Notes under the pieces: generated by a model
Databases searched by the model: none
Told to the model about the DNA's origin: nothing
What the model saw: only the letters and a program-made list of their open reading frames with translations
Part shown: positions 31,159 to 39,902 of the stretch, one piece after another
Layout: every line of letters starts with the position of its first letter
Position numbering within the stretch: the stretch's first letter is position 1
Source of the DNA: Acidobacteriota bacterium
Lineage (GTDB): Bacteria; Acidobacteriota; Terriglobia; Terriglobales; Acidobacteriaceae
DNA: 40,962 nt
Direction of reading: 5' to 3'
Assembly: GCA_021778845.1 (NCBI GenBank)
Contig: JAJYBU010000032.1
Span: 1-40,962, forward strand
Program-made: the position numbers and the translations under genes

Positions 31159-33336
31159 GTGTCCCTCAATCGCCGCACCTTTCTGCAGATGAGCGCCCTC
31201 CTCTCCGGTGGCCTCGCTCTCAATCTCTACGACCTCCCCGTCGCCGTCGCGCAGTCCGGCCGTCCCGCGCCGCCCGATATCTCTCCGCGCGCTTTCGTCC
31301 ACATCGCCAGCGACGGCACCATCACCATCATGGCCAAGAATCCGGAGATCGGTCAGGGCGTCAAGACGATGCTCCCCATGATCATCGCTGACGAACTCGA
31401 TGTCGCCTGGAGCACAGTGCACGTCCAGCAGGCCGAGCTCGACGAATCCCTCTACGGCGCCCAGTTCGCCGGCGGCAGCATGGCCACGCCGCTCAACTGG
31501 GATCCGCTCCGCCGCGTCGGCGCAGCCTGCCGCCAGGTACTCATCACCGCCGCAGCGAAGCGCTGGAACGTCCCGGAGTCCGAGTGCACCACCTCACTCA
31601 ACAAGGTCCTACACGGCACCTCCAAACGTTCGCTCTCCTACGGCGAACTAGCCGCCGACGCAGCCAAACTCACTCCGCCCCCGCTAGCCTCGGTCAAGCT
31701 GAAGGATCCCAAGGACTACCACATCATCGGCAAGTCCCATACCGGCGTCGACACCCGCAGCATCAGCACCGGCAAGCCACTCTTCGGCATCGACTTCACG
31801 ACCCCTGGAATGTTGCAGGCAGTCATACAGAAGTGCCCCGTCTTCGGTGGTAAGGTCAAGAGCTTCAACCAGGCGGAGATCGAAAAGCTCCCCGGCGTCC
31901 GTCACGTTCTCGTCCTCGCTGGCTCTCTCAGCACCGACCCTGTAGTCTCTTCCGACCCCGGCATGGAGCCCGGCATCGCCATCGTCGCCGACACCTGGTG
32001 GCAGGCCCAGTCCGCCCGCTCCAAACTGAAAGTCGACTGGGACTTCGGACCCGGCGTCACCCAAAGCTCCGAAGCCATCGCCAAGCGTGCCGCCGAACTC
32101 TTCCAGGCCCCACCCGCCAACACCATCCATGCCACCGGCAATGTAGATGCAGCACTCCACAGCGCTGCCAAGACCGTCGAAGCCACCTACACCTACCCCT
32201 TCATCGCTCACGCCACCCTTGAGCCGATGGACACCACTGCCTCCTGGAAGGATGGCAAGATCGAGATCTGGACCACCAGCCAGGCCCCCGGCAACGGTCG
32301 CAAGATGGTCGCCAAGGAACTCAACATCTCCCCCGACGACATCACCATTCACCTCACCCGAACCGGCGGAGGTTTTGGACGTCGCCTCGCCAACGAGTAC
32401 ATGGTCGAAGCAGCCTACCTCACCAAACAGGTCGGAGCTCCGGTCAAGATCCTCTGGTCGCGCGAGGACGACTTCACTCACGACGACTATCGCCCCGGCG
32501 GCTTCCATGCCTTCAAGGCCGGCCTCGACGCTCACGGCAAACTCACCGCATGGCGTCAGCACTTCATCACCTATGGCGTCGATGCCCACTACGCCAGTGG
32601 CGCCGGCATGGGCGGCAACGAGTTCCCCTCCGGCCGCATCGCGGACTACGGCCTCTACTCCACGGCCATGCCTCTCTACCTGCGCACCGGTCCGCTCCGC
32701 GCTCCCGGCAGCAACACCCTCGCCTTCGTCGGCCAGTCCTTCCTCGACGAAGTCGCCCACGCCGCCGGCCGCGATCCCGTCGAGTTCCAACTCGAACTCC
32801 TGCGCTCCACCGACGGCAAGCCCAACCGCCTCCACGATGTCCTCGCCAAAGTAGCCGAGCGCTCCAACTGGGCCAAACGCTCGACCACACCCGGCCGCGG
32901 CATGGGCATCGCCTGCTACGCCTCGCATCTTGGCTTCTTCGCCGAGGTCGCCGACGTAACTGTCGATGCAAAAAACCAGATCAAGGTCAACCACGTCTGG
33001 GTTGTCGGCGACATCGGCCGTCAGGTCATCAACCCCGCCGCCGCCGACAACATGGTCTACGGTTCTATCGTCGATGGCCTCAGCCAGATGGCTCAGGAGA
33101 TCACTCTTGACCAGGGCCGCGTCCAGCAGACCAACTTCCCCGATCACCCCGTCCTGCACATGCGCCAGACCCCGGTCATCGACTCCTACTTCCTCATCAC
33201 CGACAACCCGCCCACCGGCCTCGGCGAACCCGCCCTTCCGCCCATCCTCCCCGCCGTAGCCAACGCCGTCTTCGCTGCTACAGGAAAGCGCATCCGCACC
33301 CTGCCCCTGGCCCGCAGCGGTTTCAGCTTCGCCTAA
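31159..33336 (+). CDS. Molybdopterin-binding subunit, isoquinoline 1-oxidoreductase type
   Basis: A 725-residue large subunit of a molybdenum hydroxylase. It starts at GTG 31159 behind an ideal AAAGGAGG; the N-terminus NRRTFLQMSALLSGGLALNL is a Tat signal, so the folded enzyme should be exported with the small subunit. Landmarks: MAKNPEIGQGVKTMLPMIIADEL and FAGGSMAT in the first domain, HATLEPMDTTA, TGGGFGRRLANEY (molybdopterin contacts), GPLRAPGSNT, and the catalytic Glu in GLGEPALPPI near the C-terminus. Single-chain subunits with this order are the IorB/aldehyde dehydrogenase CoxL-like type. No maturation chaperone (XdhC) or accessory gene is adjacent. A terminator hairpin follows. Confidence 0.93.
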   Translation: MSLNRRTFLQMSALLSGGLALNLYDLPVAVAQSGRPAPPDISPRAFVHIASDGTITIMAKNPEIGQGVKTMLPMIIADELDVAWSTVHVQQAELDESLYGAQFAGGSMATPLNWDPLRRVGAACRQVLITAAAKRWNVPESECTTSLNKVLHGTSKRSLSYGELAADAAKLTPPPLASVKLKDPKDYHIIGKSHTGVDTRSISTGKPLFGIDFTTPGMLQAVIQKCPVFGGKVKSFNQAEIEKLPGVRHVLVLAGSLSTDPVVSSDPGMEPGIAIVADTWWQAQSARSKLKVDWDFGPGVTQSSEAIAKRAAELFQAPPANTIHATGNVDAALHSAAKTVEATYTYPFIAHATLEPMDTTASWKDGKIEIWTTSQAPGNGRKMVAKELNISPDDITIHLTRTGGGFGRRLANEYMVEAAYLTKQVGAPVKILWSREDDFTHDDYRPGGFHAFKAGLDAHGKLTAWRQHFITYGVDAHYASGAGMGGNEFPSGRIADYGLYSTAMPLYLRTGPLRAPGSNTLAFVGQSFLDEVAHAAGRDPVEFQLELLRSTDGKPNRLHDVLAKVAERSNWAKRSTTPGRGMGIACYASHLGFFAEVADVTVDAKNQIKVNHVWVVGDIGRQVINPAAADNMVYGSIVDGLSQMAQEITLDQGRVQQTNFPDHPVLHMRQTPVIDSYFLITDNPPTGLGEPALPPILPAVANAVFAATGKRIRTLPLARSGFSFA

Positions 33337-33356
33337 AACCGTCGGCGCTCAACACG

Positions 33357-33390
33357 CAGCCGCTCCGCTTTCAAACGGAGCGGCTGAGTT
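33357..33390 (+). terminator. Terminator hairpin after the iorAB-like operon
   Basis: CAGCCGCTCCG (33357-33367) pairs with CGGAGCGGCTG (33376-33386), an 11-bp perfect stem with an 8-nt loop, followed by AGTT. It is placed between two convergent genes and may serve both. Confidence 0.7.
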
Positions 33391-33424
33391 CATAGCGGAC
33401 GCCACCCCCTGAGCGACTACTCCT

Positions 33425-34516
33425 CTACGGCTTCAACACAATCTTCATCGAATCCGCCTTGGGGTGCGACGCCAGCTCAATCGCCGCCGCAGCATCTTCC
33501 AACGAAAATCGATGCGAGATCAGCTTCGTCAGATCCAGCTTCCCTGACCTGTATCCCTCGAATACCAGGTCAATCCCCTCCTGCTGAATCGCCACCGAAG
33601 CCGAGTACGATCCCATCAGCGTCTTCTCATCCATGCACACTGCCGCCGGATCGAACGGTGCGCTTCCGTGCTGCGTGCTCGCAAACAGCATCACGCGCCC
33701 GCCCGGCCTTATCGCCTGCATCGCGGTCGCAATTAACGCGTCCGCCCCAACTGCGACCAGGGCCACATCCGCACCCCGCCCTTCAGTCATCGCCTTGCAA
33801 GCCGCCACCACATCGTCCCGCGCATCCAACGGATGCTCCAACCCATACTGTGCCGCAATCGCGTGGCGCTCCGCATACATATCCGACGTCAGAACGGTCG
33901 CACCCGTCTGCCTCGCCAGCGCCGCCAGCAGAATCCCGATGCTCCCCTGTCCCATCACCAGCACTGTATCGTCCGGCTCCAGCGCCAGCAGCCGAATCGC
34001 CTTGAAGCAGGTATTCACCGGCTCAATAAACGCCGCCTGCTCAAACGGAATATCGTCCGGCACATGAATCAATCCCGCCGGCGTCACACCATCGCCCACA
34101 ATCCAATCCATCACGCGAATGTACTCGGCAAAACCACCGCCCGCAGCCTCGCCCAACCCCGCCGTCGTGCCGACCTTCTTATATGTCTCGCACTGCGCAA
34201 ACGTCTTCTTCCGGCAATAGAAGCAATGCCCGCAAGGAATATGATGGAACGCCATCACGCGGTCCCCGACGCCAAATCCTCGCACGCCGTCTCCCACTGC
34301 AGCAATCGTCCCGGCCATCTCATGCCCGAACACCCGCGGCGCAGCATGTGACCCCGTATGAATCTTCTTCAGGTCCGTCCCGCAGATCCCGCACGTCTCG
34401 ATCCGGACCAGCACCTCACCCGGTCCGATCTCCGGAACCGCAATCGTCTCCGTGCGAACATCATCAATGTCTCTATAAACCGCAGCCTGCATCGTACTCG
34501 GAAGTCCTTTAGCCAT
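33425..34516 (-). CDS. Zinc-dependent alcohol/polyol dehydrogenase
   Basis: A 363-residue medium-chain dehydrogenase. Catalytic zinc ligands are Cys45 (GICGTD) and His65/Glu66 (FGHEMAG); the structural zinc cysteines are Cys95, Cys98, Cys101 and Cys109 (PCGHCFYCRKKTFAQC). The NAD(P)-binding loop is VMGQGSIGILLAALA, and EPVNTCFKAI matches the sorbitol/threonine dehydrogenase subgroup. It would oxidise a polyol or alcohol, but the substrate is undefined. The start at 34516 has AAAGG very close (2 nt); an ATG at 34492 is an alternative. It follows the nucleosidase gene by 12 nt, leftward, so the two form an operon. Confidence 0.92.
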   Translation of the reverse strand: MAKGLPSTMQAAVYRDIDDVRTETIAVPEIGPGEVLVRIETCGICGTDLKKIHTGSHAAPRVFGHEMAGTIAAVGDGVRGFGVGDRVMAFHHIPCGHCFYCRKKTFAQCETYKKVGTTAGLGEAAGGGFAEYIRVMDWIVGDGVTPAGLIHVPDDIPFEQAAFIEPVNTCFKAIRLLALEPDDTVLVMGQGSIGILLAALARQTGATVLTSDMYAERHAIAAQYGLEHPLDARDDVVAACKAMTEGRGADVALVAVGADALIATAMQAIRPGGRVMLFASTQHGSAPFDPAAVCMDEKTLMGSYSASVAIQQEGIDLVFEGYRSGKLDLTKLISHRFSLEDAAAAIELASHPKADSMKIVLKP

Positions 34517-34528
34517 AACCTTTCTAGA

Positions 34529-35215
34529 CTAAACCCACCTACCCTCAGCGATCACATCCTGCAGCGCCACCTCCAGCCCCGCCAACGCCTTCGCGCTCCC
34601 GCGGCCCAACTTCACAGCCTTTCCCCACTCCCACGGCCGCAACGCGGTATACAGCGCAAACGCCCCGGTCCGAAACGACCCCTGCTCACCTGCAAACTTC
34701 GCCAACGCACTCAACTCAAAATCATGCGCATCCGACACCCCCTTGATCGCGCGAAACCCCAATCCATGCGCCCTCGCCAGCCGAGCCACGCTCGCCGCCT
34801 CCATATCCACGATTGCCGCTCCATAAATATTCACCAGCCGAGCCTTCTCGCTCACACTAGCAATCGTCCCTGCACTCGCCAGTGTCACATCGGTCGCCAC
34901 AGCCGTCACAAATCGCTCCCCAGTCGATGCATCGATCACCACGCCCGCCTCCATTACCGCCCCTGCAACCACCCCGGCTTCGCACCCACCCGCCAACCCC
35001 GTCGAAATCAGCATCCCCACACCCCCTTCCGCCAGCGCAGCCTCCACCGCAACCGCCGCACGTGCCGCGCCCATCCCCGCCGCTACCACCACCGCACCCT
35101 CCATCCGATACAGCCAGACCCCACGCTCCAGCATCCGTGCATCAGGCTTTATCCCCCGCACCAGCGCGGCGATCTCACGAGGCAGTGCTGCGACAATGGC
35201 GATCTTCTCGGTCAT
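34529..35215 (-). CDS. Phosphorylase-superfamily nucleosidase (MTA/SAH nucleosidase-like)
   Basis: A 228-residue protein of the purine nucleoside phosphorylase-like fold. Motifs: IAIVAALPREIAALVRG at the N-terminus, VVVAAGMGAARAAVAVEAAL, the substrate-site stretch LISTGLAGGCEAGVVAGAV, and VDMEAASVARLA, whose Glu binds the nucleoside ribose in MTA/SAH nucleosidases; GFRAIKGVSDAHDF supplies the catalytic Asp position. Length is near E. coli MtnN (232). A hopanoid-linked phosphorylase (HpnG) or futalosine-type enzyme cannot be excluded. ATG 35215 is preferred over GTG 35224; a GGGGTG lies about 7 nt upstream. It is the first gene of a leftward pair with the alcohol dehydrogenase. Confidence 0.8.
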   Translation of the reverse strand: MTEKIAIVAALPREIAALVRGIKPDARMLERGVWLYRMEGAVVVAAGMGAARAAVAVEAALAEGGVGMLISTGLAGGCEAGVVAGAVMEAGVVIDASTGERFVTAVATDVTLASAGTIASVSEKARLVNIYGAAIVDMEAASVARLARAHGLGFRAIKGVSDAHDFELSALAKFAGEQGSFRTGAFALYTALRPWEWGKAVKLGRGSAKALAGLEVALQDVIAEGRWV

Positions 35216-35275
35216 TCGTTTCACCCCATCATACGAGCCCGTGAGCCAGCATCTCCCGCAAGCGTTTTCCGCAGG

Positions 35276-35306
35276 TTGACAGCCGCGCTTCAGAAGTGGA
35301 TATTAG
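35276..35306 (+). promoter_or_regulatory. Candidate promoter of the hydrolase operon
   Basis: A perfect TTGACA (35276-35281) is followed by GATATT after 17 nt or TATTAG after 19 nt. It points into the first GH39 gene, about 95 nt downstream. No operator palindrome stands out in the 185-nt divergent spacer. Confidence 0.5.
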
Positions 35307-35400
35307 GCCTTGCACAATCGTTTGCGCATAACCGCCGTTCAATCGTCGATACGCCATCGCCTCCACGGCTGCTGTCCCGAATCTCAGGAGTCCGCCTTCC

Positions 35401-36933
35401 ATGCACCGTCTGCTTCGACACGCTGTCTCAACGCTCCTGTTCGCCTGGCCTCTCTCTTCGGGCCTCCACGCCCAGGATCCTCAGCCCGCCAGCCCAGCAC
35501 TCGCCAGCACCGAGCGTGTCACCATCGACGCCCATGCATCCACCACACCCTTCCCACACTTCTGGGAGCAGATCTTCGGCTCCGGCCACGCCATCCTCTC
35601 TCTCCGCGACGCCTACCGCCAGGACATTCGTTCCGTTCACCACGTCGCTGACTTTCGCTACGTCCGCTTCCACGGCATCCTCGACGACGAAGTCGGTGTC
35701 TACAAGGAAGACCAGCACGGCAACCCCGTCTACAACTTCTCGTACGTCGACCAGATCTACGATGGCCTCCTCGCCAACGGCGTTCGCCCCGTCGTAGAAA
35801 TCAGCTTCATGCCCAAAAAGCTCGCCGCCAATCCCGACGACCTCCACACCTTCTGGTATAAGCCCAACGTCTCTCCTCCGAAGAGCATGGAGCGCTGGGA
35901 CGACCTCATGACCCACTTCGCCCAGCACCTCATCGACCGCTATGGCATCGACGAAGTCTCCCAGTGGTACTTCGAAGTATGGAACGAACCCAACATCGAC
36001 TTCTGGGGCGGCGTTCCACGTCTCCAGTCCTATCTCGCGCTCTACGACCACACCGCCCGCGACCTCAAGCGCGTCAGCCCCCGTCTGCGCATCGGCGGTC
36101 CCGCCACGGCCGCGGCTTCCTGGATCCCGGAGTTCCTCGCCCACACCGCTGCCAACCACGTCCCCGTAGACTTCGTCTCCTCCCACGGCTACGCCGACGA
36201 CACCGTCGAAAACCTCTTCCACACCGACGAAGTCATCCCGCAGGACGACCGCGTCTGCCGCGCCATTCTCAAAGTCCGCGGCCAGATCGACGCCTCTCCC
36301 ACGCCTCACATTCCACTCCTATGGACCGAGTGGAATGTCATCGGTGCAGACAACGCACGTGACACCACCTACGTCGGTCCCGCACTCGCCAACACCGTCC
36401 GCGAGTGCGACGGCAACGTCACCCAGATGTCCTTCTGGACCTTCGACGATGTCTTCGAAGAAGGCGGCCCGGAGCCCAAGCCCTTCATTGGCGCCTTCGG
36501 CCTCATCGCCAAGGGCGGCATCTACAAGCCCAGCTACTACGCCTTCGGACTGCTCCACCAGCTCGGTGATCGCCGCATTGCCAACGCCTCAAAAAATCTC
36601 ATCGTCACCAGGACCGCAGACGGCGGCCTGGCCATCGCCGCGTGGAACCTCGTCGATCCCGGCCAGCACGGCGGGCCGCAGACCCTCGATCTCACCCTCC
36701 ACGGTGTCCCCGCCAACGCCCGCGTCACCCTCCAGCGCGTCGACGACGACCACGGCAACGTCCTTCCGAAGTATGCTGCAATGGGAAGCCCCGTGGATCC
36801 CACTCCCGCTCAGGTCGTCCAACTCAACCGCGAGACAGCTCTGGAAACTCCAGCCCAGACCCAGCTACATGACGGAAGGCTCACCCTGGAGTTGAGCCCC
36901 AACGCTCTTCTTCTCATCAAGGTCCAGCCATGA
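35401..36933 (+). CDS. Secreted GH39-family glycoside hydrolase, copy 1
   Basis: A 510-residue exported enzyme. The signal peptide is about 1-24 (ending HAQ). The TIM-barrel spans roughly 50-380, starting FPHFWEQIFGSGHAILSLR and RYVRFHGILDDEVGVY. The acid/base Glu196 is in FEVWNEPNIDFW and the nucleophile Glu310 is in LLWTEWN, both intact. A beta-sandwich-like C-terminal part follows (about 390-510). GH39 contains beta-xylosidases, alpha-iduronidases and arabinose-linked activities, so the substrate is not fixed; bacterial relatives of this length are mostly called xylan 1,4-beta-xylosidase. ATG 35401 has AGGAG about 10 nt upstream. The stop overlaps the next gene start (ATGA). Confidence 0.9.
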   Translation: MHRLLRHAVSTLLFAWPLSSGLHAQDPQPASPALASTERVTIDAHASTTPFPHFWEQIFGSGHAILSLRDAYRQDIRSVHHVADFRYVRFHGILDDEVGVYKEDQHGNPVYNFSYVDQIYDGLLANGVRPVVEISFMPKKLAANPDDLHTFWYKPNVSPPKSMERWDDLMTHFAQHLIDRYGIDEVSQWYFEVWNEPNIDFWGGVPRLQSYLALYDHTARDLKRVSPRLRIGGPATAAASWIPEFLAHTAANHVPVDFVSSHGYADDTVENLFHTDEVIPQDDRVCRAILKVRGQIDASPTPHIPLLWTEWNVIGADNARDTTYVGPALANTVRECDGNVTQMSFWTFDDVFEEGGPEPKPFIGAFGLIAKGGIYKPSYYAFGLLHQLGDRRIANASKNLIVTRTADGGLAIAAWNLVDPGQHGGPQTLDLTLHGVPANARVTLQRVDDDHGNVLPKYAAMGSPVDPTPAQVVQLNRETALETPAQTQLHDGRLTLELSPNALLLIKVQP

Positions 36934-38567
36934 AAAACTCAAGGAACACTATGCGTCATTGGAAGCTTCGCTCTTTTGTCTTTGGATTGGCCGTAACCCT
37001 TCTAGTTAGTCCATCCGCGCTCTCGGCCCACGCCCAGCAAGCCTCACAGCCGCAATCTCTGGCTCCGCAGTCTCTGGTCATCGACGCCCACGCCCCCACC
37101 ACGCCCTTTCCTCACTTCTGGGAGCAGACCTTCGGCTCTGGCCGCGCCATCCTCGCCCTCCGCGCCGACTATCGTCAGGATCTCCACACCGTCAAGCAGG
37201 CCACCGACTTCAAGTCCATCCGCTTCCACGGCATCCTCGACGACGAGGTCGGCCTCTACGATCCCGCCCGCCAGACCAAGAACCCCGGCCTCGCAGCACA
37301 AGCTGCCAACGACGCCTCCATCTACAACTTCTTTTACGTGGATGAGATCTACGATGGCCTCCTAGCCGAGCACGTCCAGCCCTACGTCGAGCTCAGCTTC
37401 ATGCCCGAGAAGATGGCCTCCAAGCCCAACTCCCAGCACACCTTCACCGGCAACCCCAACAACTCGCCGCCCAAGGACTACGCTCTCTGGGACGCCATGA
37501 TCAAGGCCCTCGCCACCCACCTCATCGCCCGCTACGGCATCGACGAAGTCTCCACCTGGAAGTTCGAAGTCTGGAATGAACCCAACCTCGACTTCTGGAT
37601 GGGCGAACCCAAGCAGGAGACCTACTTCCAGCTCTACGACCACACCGCGCGCGATCTCAAGGACGTCTCCCCGCGTCTGAAGGTCGGCGGTCCAGCCACG
37701 GCGCAGGCCGCATGGATCACACCCTTTCTCGCCCACGTCCACGCCGTAGGCGCACCCATCGACTTCGTCTCCACCCACGTCTACGCCAACGACGTCGCCG
37801 AGAACGTCCTCCACATCAACGAAGACGTTCCGCGCAAAACCATGGTCTATCGCGCCGTCAAGATGGTCCACGACCAGATCATCGCCTCACCCTATCCTCA
37901 CCTCCCGCTCATCTTCTCCGAGTACAGCGCCAGCTACTCCAACGAGCCCAACGTCACCGACTCCCCCTTTATGGGCCCCTGGCTCGCCAACAACATCCGT
38001 CTCTGCGACGGCCTCACCGAGAGTATGGACTACTGGGCCTTCTCTGATGTCTTCGACGAGCAGGGCGTCGTCCGCACTCCCTTCTATGGGGGCTTCGGCC
38101 TCATCGCCGCCGAGGACATTCCCAAGGCCGCGCTCAACGACTTCCGCGCGCTCCACCAACTCGGCGATCGCCGCATCGCCCTCGCCTCCGACTCCGCCCT
38201 CGCAACCAAATCCACCGACGGCAGTCTCGTCCTCGCTCTATGGGACTATGCTTCCCCCACCGGCACCGGCCCCACCTACACCTGGCCCACAGGCCCTGCA
38301 GGTCCCACCAAAACCTTCGACCTCACCATCAAAAACGTCGCACCTGATGCAACAGTTGAAGTTCTCCGCGTAGATCCCGACCACGGCAACGTCCTCAAGG
38401 CCTTTGACGCCATGGGCCGTCCCGCAGGCGACCTCATGCCTGCTCAGGTCGAAAAACTCCGCGCTGCCGGTGCCATGGCTCCAGCCGAGCACCTCCACCT
38501 CCACAACGGCAAGCTTCAGCTCACCGTCCCCGCCCACGGCCTCGCCGTGGTCCTCATTGGGAGATAA
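36930..38567 (+). CDS. Secreted GH39-family glycoside hydrolase, copy 2
   Basis: A 545-residue paralogue of the upstream gene. A signal peptide (about 1-35, ending SAHAQ) precedes APTTPFPHFWEQTFGSGRAILALR. The acid/base is Glu217 (FEVWNEPNLDFW) and the nucleophile Glu331 (LIFSEYSAS); the latter context differs from the TEWN of copy 1. Insertions relative to copy 1 include residues around 110-125 (PARQTKNPGLAAQAAND) and a Gly/Pro/Thr-rich loop near 450. These changes near the active-site face suggest a different substrate or linkage. ATG 36930 overlaps the copy 1 stop by 4 nt, so translation is coupled. It is followed 3 nt later by the third gene. Confidence 0.9.
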   Translation: MKNSRNTMRHWKLRSFVFGLAVTLLVSPSALSAHAQQASQPQSLAPQSLVIDAHAPTTPFPHFWEQTFGSGRAILALRADYRQDLHTVKQATDFKSIRFHGILDDEVGLYDPARQTKNPGLAAQAANDASIYNFFYVDEIYDGLLAEHVQPYVELSFMPEKMASKPNSQHTFTGNPNNSPPKDYALWDAMIKALATHLIARYGIDEVSTWKFEVWNEPNLDFWMGEPKQETYFQLYDHTARDLKDVSPRLKVGGPATAQAAWITPFLAHVHAVGAPIDFVSTHVYANDVAENVLHINEDVPRKTMVYRAVKMVHDQIIASPYPHLPLIFSEYSASYSNEPNVTDSPFMGPWLANNIRLCDGLTESMDYWAFSDVFDEQGVVRTPFYGGFGLIAAEDIPKAALNDFRALHQLGDRRIALASDSALATKSTDGSLVLALWDYASPTGTGPTYTWPTGPAGPTKTFDLTIKNVAPDATVEVLRVDPDHGNVLKAFDAMGRPAGDLMPAQVEKLRAAGAMAPAEHLHLHNGKLQLTVPAHGLAVVLIGR

Positions 38568-38570
38568 ACA

Positions 38571-39902
38571 ATGCAACGTCGCGACTGCCTCAAACTCCTC
38601 GCCGGTGCGGCTCTACTCCCGAACCTGGCCTCGCTCGCCCAAGCCCCGGTTGATCTCCACCTCACGCCCGAGCCCTCCCCTCACTACCCCCTCACCCCAG
38701 CCGACGCGTCCTTCCTCGACGACATGCAGCGCCGCGCCTGCCTCTACTTCACCGAGCAGGCCGGCCCCCTCAGCGGCCAGGTCCTTGACCGCGCCACCGC
38801 CGGCAACACCACCGGCAAGCTCGACCCGCGCCCCATGGCCTCCATCGCCGCGACCGGCTTCGGCCTCACCGCCCTCTGCATCGCCGACCACCGCAATTAC
38901 TTCCCCCACACCCAACTCCTCGAGCAGGTCCGACGCACCCTCCGCTTCCACGCCCACACCCTCCCCCACGTCCACGGCTTCTTCTACCACTTCACCGACA
39001 TCGAAACCGGCGTCCGCACCGGCCGCAACGAGGTCTCCTCCATCGACACCTCTCTGCTCCTCTGCGGCATCCTCACCGCCCGCGCCCACTTCCACAACGA
39101 CTCCGAAATTCAGGACCTCGCCACCCTCATCTACAACCGTGTCGATTGGCCCTGGATGCTCAACGGCGGCCCGACCTTCTCGATGGGCTGGACCCCCGAA
39201 CACGGTTTCCTCAACGCCCGCTGGAAAGCCTACTGCGAGCTCATGATGATCTATCTTCTCGCCATCGGCTCCCCCACGCATCCGGTCGCGCCGTCCACGT
39301 GGGACGCCTGGGCGCGCCCCGTCATCCACTACGACGGCCTCACCTACATCAGCGGCAACGACCCCATCTTCACTCATCAGTACAGTCAGGCCTGGTTCGA
39401 CTTCCGCCACCAGCGCGACCACTACGCCGACTACTTCACCAACTCCATCACCGCCACCCGAACTCACGAAGCCTTCTGCATCGCACTCGGCAAACCCTAC
39501 TCCCCCGACTACTGGGGCATCAGCGCCTCCGACTCCGCCCACGGCTACACCGCCTGGGGAGGCCCCAACGCCGAAGGCCAGGGCTTCGGCGGCATCGACG
39601 GCTCGGTCGTCCCCTACGCCACCGCCGGTTCGCTCCCCTTCCTCCCCGAGGCCTGCCTCCGTGTCCAGCGCTCGCTCAAATCCAACTACGGCGACAAAGC
39701 CTACGGCCGCTACGGCTTCTGCGACGCCTTCCACCCCCAAGCCAACTACTACGACCCCGACGTCCTCGGTATCGACCTCGGCATCAGCGTCGTCATGGCC
39801 GAAAACCTTCGCACCGGCTTCGTATGGGAAACCTTCGCCCGCAACCCCGAGGTCTCCCTCGCCATGCAGCGCGCCGGCTTCCACCGCCAACCCAACCCAT
39901 GA
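38571..39902 (+). CDS. Exported glucoamylase-family (GH144-like) hydrolase, copy 1
   Basis: A 443-residue (alpha/alpha)6-barrel-type protein of the bacterial 'glucoamylase' family, whose characterised members include beta-1,2-glucanases (GH144). A short export signal with twin arginines (MQRRDCLKLLAGAALLPNLASLAQA) precedes it. Landmarks: ATGFGLTALCIADHRNY, FYHFTDIETG, NEVSSIDTSLLLCGIL, YCELMMIYLLAIGSPTHPV, TYISGNDPIFTHQYSQAWFDFR, DYWGISASDSAHGYTAWGGP, DGSVVPYATAGSLPFLPE and GFCDAFHPQANYYDPDVLGIDLGISVVMAENLRTGFVWE. The start is 3 nt after the second GH39 stop. Its stop overlaps the start of the paralogue that follows. The substrate is not provable from sequence. Confidence 0.9.
   Translation: MQRRDCLKLLAGAALLPNLASLAQAPVDLHLTPEPSPHYPLTPADASFLDDMQRRACLYFTEQAGPLSGQVLDRATAGNTTGKLDPRPMASIAATGFGLTALCIADHRNYFPHTQLLEQVRRTLRFHAHTLPHVHGFFYHFTDIETGVRTGRNEVSSIDTSLLLCGILTARAHFHNDSEIQDLATLIYNRVDWPWMLNGGPTFSMGWTPEHGFLNARWKAYCELMMIYLLAIGSPTHPVAPSTWDAWARPVIHYDGLTYISGNDPIFTHQYSQAWFDFRHQRDHYADYFTNSITATRTHEAFCIALGKPYSPDYWGISASDSAHGYTAWGGPNAEGQGFGGIDGSVVPYATAGSLPFLPEACLRVQRSLKSNYGDKAYGRYGFCDAFHPQANYYDPDVLGIDLGISVVMAENLRTGFVWETFARNPEVSLAMQRAGFHRQPNP

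Noticed and set aside
31684..33159. 491-codon frame antisense to the molybdenum hydroxylase
   Set aside because: It mirrors third-position GC of the real gene and resembles no protein family.
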